From JAGLSB01 sp023135955 (lineage in GTDB: Bacteria; Bacteroidota; Bacteroidia; Bacteroidales; GCA-2748055): a stretch of 9,264 nucleotides of DNA. Position numbers and translations under genes: made by a program. The notes beneath the pieces are model-generated. The model was not told the origin of the DNA, did no database searches, and worked only from the letters and a program-made list of their open reading frames with translations. Positions 7,325 through 9,264 of the stretch are shown here, one piece after another. How positions within the stretch are numbered: position 1 is the first letter of the stretch; every line of letters begins with the position of its first letter. Location: NCBI GenBank assembly GCA_030673645.1, contig DAOVIO010000157.1:1-9264 (forward strand), given 5' to 3'.

Positions 7325-7608
7325 TATATTCGACTAAATAATTTTGCTTTTACTTATTAAATTTTAACTAAAAAGAACGGCAACATCAGTATTGTGACCA
7401 TAGTAAAACTAACAATTTATCCTTGCATAGGCATAACATTGTGTACCTGGGTAACAATATAATATAATTTTGAATTATTAGTTTTCAGAATACACCTGTA
7501 AATTCTAATTTCCCTGAATACATAAAGGTTCATTCTATGGAATTATCCTATCTATGGAATCCGTAATTGTGTTACAAGAATGCCAGGGATCTTTAAAAAA
7601 TCAGAATA

Positions 7609-7995
7609 CTAATTTTCCATATAATCTTTCCATTCAACTACAACATGTTTTCTTGCTTTGCGATCTGTTTTCTCCCAAATCCCATACTCATAGCAAAACA
7701 AATAAGTATCTCCTTTTTTGTCTTTCCAGAAATGAGTAAAAAATCTTGTATTAAATCCCAAATTTCGCAAAGTTTCTAATCTTACTATTGAAATTCCAGT
7801 CTTATTGAATTCTTTAAGGATTTTTCTATTTCTCTTTAGTTGGTCATCCACCTTGCTGTAAAATTTTGGCTGTTCTTCTTTTGATTTTTTGAAATGATAA
7901 CTCCCCTTACAATACATATCACAGAATTTCTTATCAATTCGGCCATTTAATTCTTTACCACATTCTAAACAAACTTTATGCACTCTCATAATCAA
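7609..7995 (-). CDS. Small hypothetical protein with four-cysteine zinc-ribbon-like N-terminus
   Basis: 128 residues, no signal peptide and no membrane segment, so probably cytoplasmic. The N-terminus has C9-LE-C12 and C25-DMY-C29 around GKELNGRIDKKF, a CX2C-X12-CX3C arrangement that suggests one bound zinc, as in short treble-clef or zinc-ribbon domains. A basic helical stretch follows (about 30-60, with DDQLKRNRKILKEFN). The C-terminal half has FNTRFFTHFW, GDTYLFCYEYGIW and a charged end. I recall small proteins of this layout in Bacteroidota, usually annotated as hypothetical or DUF2116-like zinc-ribbon proteins; the function is unknown to me. The second methionine (residue 3) is an equally possible start. 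The gene stands alone: ccsBA is convergent to it, and the next gene in the same direction begins more than 770 bases upstream. A 26-bp palindrome lies just before its start. Confidence 0.72.
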   Translation of the reverse strand: MIMRVHKVCLECGKELNGRIDKKFCDMYCKGSYHFKKSKEEQPKFYSKVDDQLKRNRKILKEFNKTGISIVRLETLRNLGFNTRFFTHFWKDKKGDTYLFCYEYGIWEKTDRKARKHVVVEWKDYMEN

Positions 7996-8017
7996 TTATT
8001 TTTTGAATCGGCAATTT

Positions 8018-8043
8018 AAGTATATTTTTCGAATAATATACTT
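8018..8043. promoter_or_regulatory. 26-bp near-perfect palindrome before the zinc-ribbon gene
   Basis: AAGTATATT (8018-8026) and AATATACTT (8035-8043) are perfect inverted copies, and the centre TTCGAA (8028-8033) is itself palindromic. Of 13 position pairs, 12 are complementary; only 8027/8034 (T/T) fail. The site ends 22 bases before the start codon of the minus-strand zinc-ribbon gene. That position suits an operator for a dimeric regulator, or a leader hairpin. It is AT-rich, so some chance contribution must be allowed for. Confidence 0.45.
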
Positions 8044-8075
8044 TTTCAATAAATATGTTTTCTAATATTGTTTTA

Positions 8076-8089
8076 TAACAAAATTGTTA
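8076..8089. repeat. Short inverted repeat TAACAA-AA-TTGTTA
   Basis: Six-base arms are separated by two bases, 80 bases upstream of the zinc-ribbon start on the minus strand. It could be a second protein-binding site, but the arms are short and AT-rich. Confidence 0.25.
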
Positions 8090-8367
8090 ATAGGAAAAGT
8101 ATGTCGAATTGGAAATTTATACAAGCCTGGTAAATAGATATAGAAATCAATATCTTCAATATCATGATGCAGGTGATTAATCAGTTGCAATTACTTTTAC
8201 ACAAAAAATAAATTGACTGTCTCGCGCCAGAAGTGTAATGAATATAGGCCATAGAGCTATAGTCAGTATTTGAATAAGTACTGGATCTAGCTCAAGGACT
8301 GAAAAGAGTTAAACAAGTTCAGATGAGTTCGGTAAAATATTTTTACTTATCAAAATTGAAGATTCAA

Positions 8368-8386
8368 TTATTCTAATATAGAATAA
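8368..8386. repeat. Stem-loop TTATTCT-AATAT-AGAATAA
   Basis: A perfect 7-bp AT-rich stem with a 5-base loop lies in the gene-free stretch. No neighbouring gene end or start explains it. Confidence 0.3.
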
Positions 8387-8414
8387 GGAAATATGATTTT
8401 ATGAAGACTATTGC

Positions 8415-8438
8415 ATTCTTTTCAAAATCGAAAAGAAT
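8415..8438. repeat. Stem-loop ATTCTTTTC-AAAATC-GAAAAGAAT
   Basis: A perfect 9-bp stem with a 6-base loop lies 29 bases after the previous stem-loop. It is the longest simple hairpin in the gene-free stretch. No T-run follows on either strand and no gene end is nearby. Confidence 0.35.
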
Positions 8439-8615
8439 CCAAATTAAATAAATTCAGAGGCGAGAAATGATTCGATTGCGGCACCAAAAATATACCATTA
8501 AATTGATAAGACTAATATTGAAATGGTTGTTGAATGCTCTCGAGAAAATGTAAAATAGTAATTATCAGAACCGAGATTAAGAACTCATTCAATCTATTTT
8601 CCAATAGAAAGAGAT

Positions 8616-8727
8616 GCCGTTAATCGGCCACTTGTTTGTGGCGTGGCAGAGTGCGTGTACTTTCCTGTCCGCGTACCCACTGGTTTTGGGGCGGCGCGGA
8701 CCGCTGGAACTTGTACCAAAACTGCCA
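8616..8727. other. GC-rich, highly self-complementary element of unknown type
   Basis: Composition jumps from AT-rich to about 60% GC (62 of 103 bases from 8625) and drops back right after 8727. Perfect inverted repeats are: GCCG/CGGC (8616-8619 with 8625-8628), GCCAC/GTGGC (8627-8631 with 8638-8642), TGGCAG/CTGCCA (8644-8649 with 8722-8727), GTCCGCG/CGCGGAC (8667-8673 with 8695-8701) and GTTTTGG/CCAAAAC (8683-8689 with 8716-8722). The last two interlock, as in a pseudoknot. No protein is convincingly encoded on either strand, although some frames are open by chance. It could be a structured RNA, a recombination or insertion site, or a dispersed repeat; the strand is undetermined. I have a vague memory of similar GC-rich intergenic repeats in other Bacteroidota but cannot name the family. 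Confidence 0.5.
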
Positions 8728-8771
8728 TGATCATATACAATTATTCTTAGTTTCTTATTTATTCTATAACC

Positions 8772-9263
8772 TTACATCCTATATTTTAAACTAATTCTTG
8801 CGAATAAGTTTTTCCTGGGACCATGTCCTAGCATATAATTTACAGGTAAAATCTCAACAGAATATCTCGAATCTTGTGGATTTATATTAAATCCTGTTCC
8901 AACATATCCACCATAAGAACCCATTGTTCCACTACCTACTGTAATATTAGCATATGCACCTAATCCTAAAGTCCAAGCAAAACTATTATTCGCGGATTTT
9001 ATTAAATCAAAATATATATTTGTCTCAAGTTGCAGAGGGTATAAATATTCTTGATTAATACTTGAAACAGAGAAATTAATATCTTCTTGATGATATCCAA
9101 TTGTTAAATTTGGATTGAAACGAATCCAGTCAATTCCTGTTTTAATTTCTATACCTGAATTAATACTAACTCCATTATGTGACGAACTTTGTTCGGAAAC
9201 AATCCCATAGTTTAATCCAGATTTAAATTTTATTTTACTCTCTTTATTATCCTGTGAAAAAGC
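8772..9263 (-). CDS. Probable outer-membrane beta-barrel protein, C-terminal part
   Basis: Reading the minus strand from base 9263, an open frame of 163 residues ends at a TAA at 8774-8772; the start lies right of the window. The first visible residues, AFSQDN, look like the end of a signal peptide (cleavage near FSQ), so nearly all of the mature protein may be present. It shows alternating polar and hydrophobic stretches separated by Gly/Asn/Ser turns: IKFKSGLNYGIV, GVSINSGIEIKTG, FNPNLTIGYHQ, LQLETNIYFDLI, FAWTLGLGAYANITVG, GGYVGTGFNINP, RYSVEILPVNYML and a last strand FARISLKYRM. This is the pattern of a small beta-barrel of about eight strands in the outer membrane. The C-terminal residue is Met rather than the usual aromatic. 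No specific family is recognised, so ligand and role are unknown. It has no evident functional tie to the cytochrome genes. Confidence 0.72.
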   Translation of the reverse strand, partial: AFSQDNKESKIKFKSGLNYGIVSEQSSSHNGVSINSGIEIKTGIDWIRFNPNLTIGYHQEDINFSVSSINQEYLYPLQLETNIYFDLIKSANNSFAWTLGLGAYANITVGSGTMGSYGGYVGTGFNINPQDSRYSVEILPVNYMLGHGPRKNLFARISLKYRM

Positions 9264-9264
9264 A

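Larger units (their letters stand above)
7219..7608. other. Non-coding gap between ccsBA and the zinc-ribbon gene (convergent)
   Basis: These 390 bases lie between the 3' ends of two convergent genes and hold no convincing gene. The ccsBA side carries three stem-loops (7235-7325). The other side has only a short direct repeat, TCTATGGAAT, at 7534-7543 and 7551-7560. The short frame starting at 7554 is antisense to the zinc-ribbon gene and has no support. Confidence 0.65.
7996..8771. other. Long stretch without a convincing gene
   Basis: These 776 bases hold no reading frame I would call a gene. The longest start-to-stop frames, such as 16 codons at 8401 and 28 codons at 8467, show no recognisable family or start context. 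What is visible is a series of inverted repeats: 8018-8043, 8076-8089, 8368-8386 and 8415-8438, then the GC-rich structured element at 8616-8727. The stretch up to 8615 is AT-rich and could be decayed coding DNA or the leader of an unseen RNA. Confidence 0.6.

Noticed and set aside
7554..7739. 61-codon plus-strand frame overlapping the zinc-ribbon gene
   Set aside because: It is antisense to a gene with clear cysteine motifs and shows no domain or start signal.
8401..8553. Two tiny frames, 16 codons at 8401 and 28 codons at 8467
   Set aside because: No conserved motif, no start context and no partner gene. The first also contains a hairpin that explains part of its sequence.
8616..8727. Integron attC site in the GC-rich element
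   Set aside because: The left end has GTTAATC, which fits GTTRRRY imperfectly (one mismatch) and lies on the wrong side for a site spanning this element. No RYYYAAC partner is found at the expected place.
8620..8774. Open frame on the plus strand through the GC-rich element (residues such as THWFWGGADRW)
   Set aside because: The frame is open mainly because GC-rich DNA lacks stops. It has no proper start or recognisable family, and its tail runs into the 3' end of the minus-strand barrel gene as low-complexity sequence.

Overview
The window looks like the chromosome of a Bacteroidota (Bacteroidetes) bacterium. It is AT-rich. It carries a histidine kinase, receiver and AraC-type regulator fused in one chain, which is a hallmark of this phylum, and a fused ResB-CcsA (System II) cytochrome c maturation protein. 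Shine-Dalgarno sites are absent and starts are A-rich instead. Two octamers upstream of genes match the phylum's TAnnTTTG -7 promoter element.

Layout. (1) 3-1073, plus strand: the 3' part of a hybrid two-component system protein (end of the kinase ATPase domain, receiver, AraC DNA-binding domain), with its 5' end outside the window. (2) 1339-2838, plus: a membrane-anchored heptaheme c-type cytochrome of the NapC/NirT quinol-dehydrogenase class, resembling ImcH-type inner-membrane cytochromes. Its first heme motif is CX3CH rather than CX2CH. (3) 2849-3547, minus, convergent with the cytochrome: a predicted lipoprotein with two OB-fold-like domains. (4) 3548-4080: a non-coding stretch with a CTGGTTG-type repeat tract, an imperfect inverted repeat and a possible promoter. 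(5) 4081-7218, plus: a 1045-residue CcsBA fusion with all four heme-handling histidines and the WWD motif. (6) 7219-7608: non-coding, with three stem-loops in series just after ccsBA. (7) 7609-7995, minus: a 128-residue protein with a four-cysteine zinc-ribbon-like N-terminus, preceded by a 26-bp near-perfect palindrome. (8) 7996-8771: a long stretch without convincing genes that ends in a sharply bounded GC-rich, self-complementary element at about 8616-8727. (9) 8772-9263, minus: the C-terminal 163 residues of a probable outer-membrane beta-barrel protein, with its start outside the window.

How they may work together. The heptaheme cytochrome would take electrons from menaquinol and pass them to periplasmic carriers. 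CcsBA would attach heme to it and to other c-type cytochromes. The OB-fold lipoprotein sits beside them and may be an accessory of the same respiratory module. No terminal reductase is in the window, so the electron acceptor cannot be read from it. The regulator may or may not control the cytochrome. The part right of 7219 is unrelated by content and looks like accessory or intergenic DNA. The most puzzling single item is the structured GC-rich element at 8616-8727.
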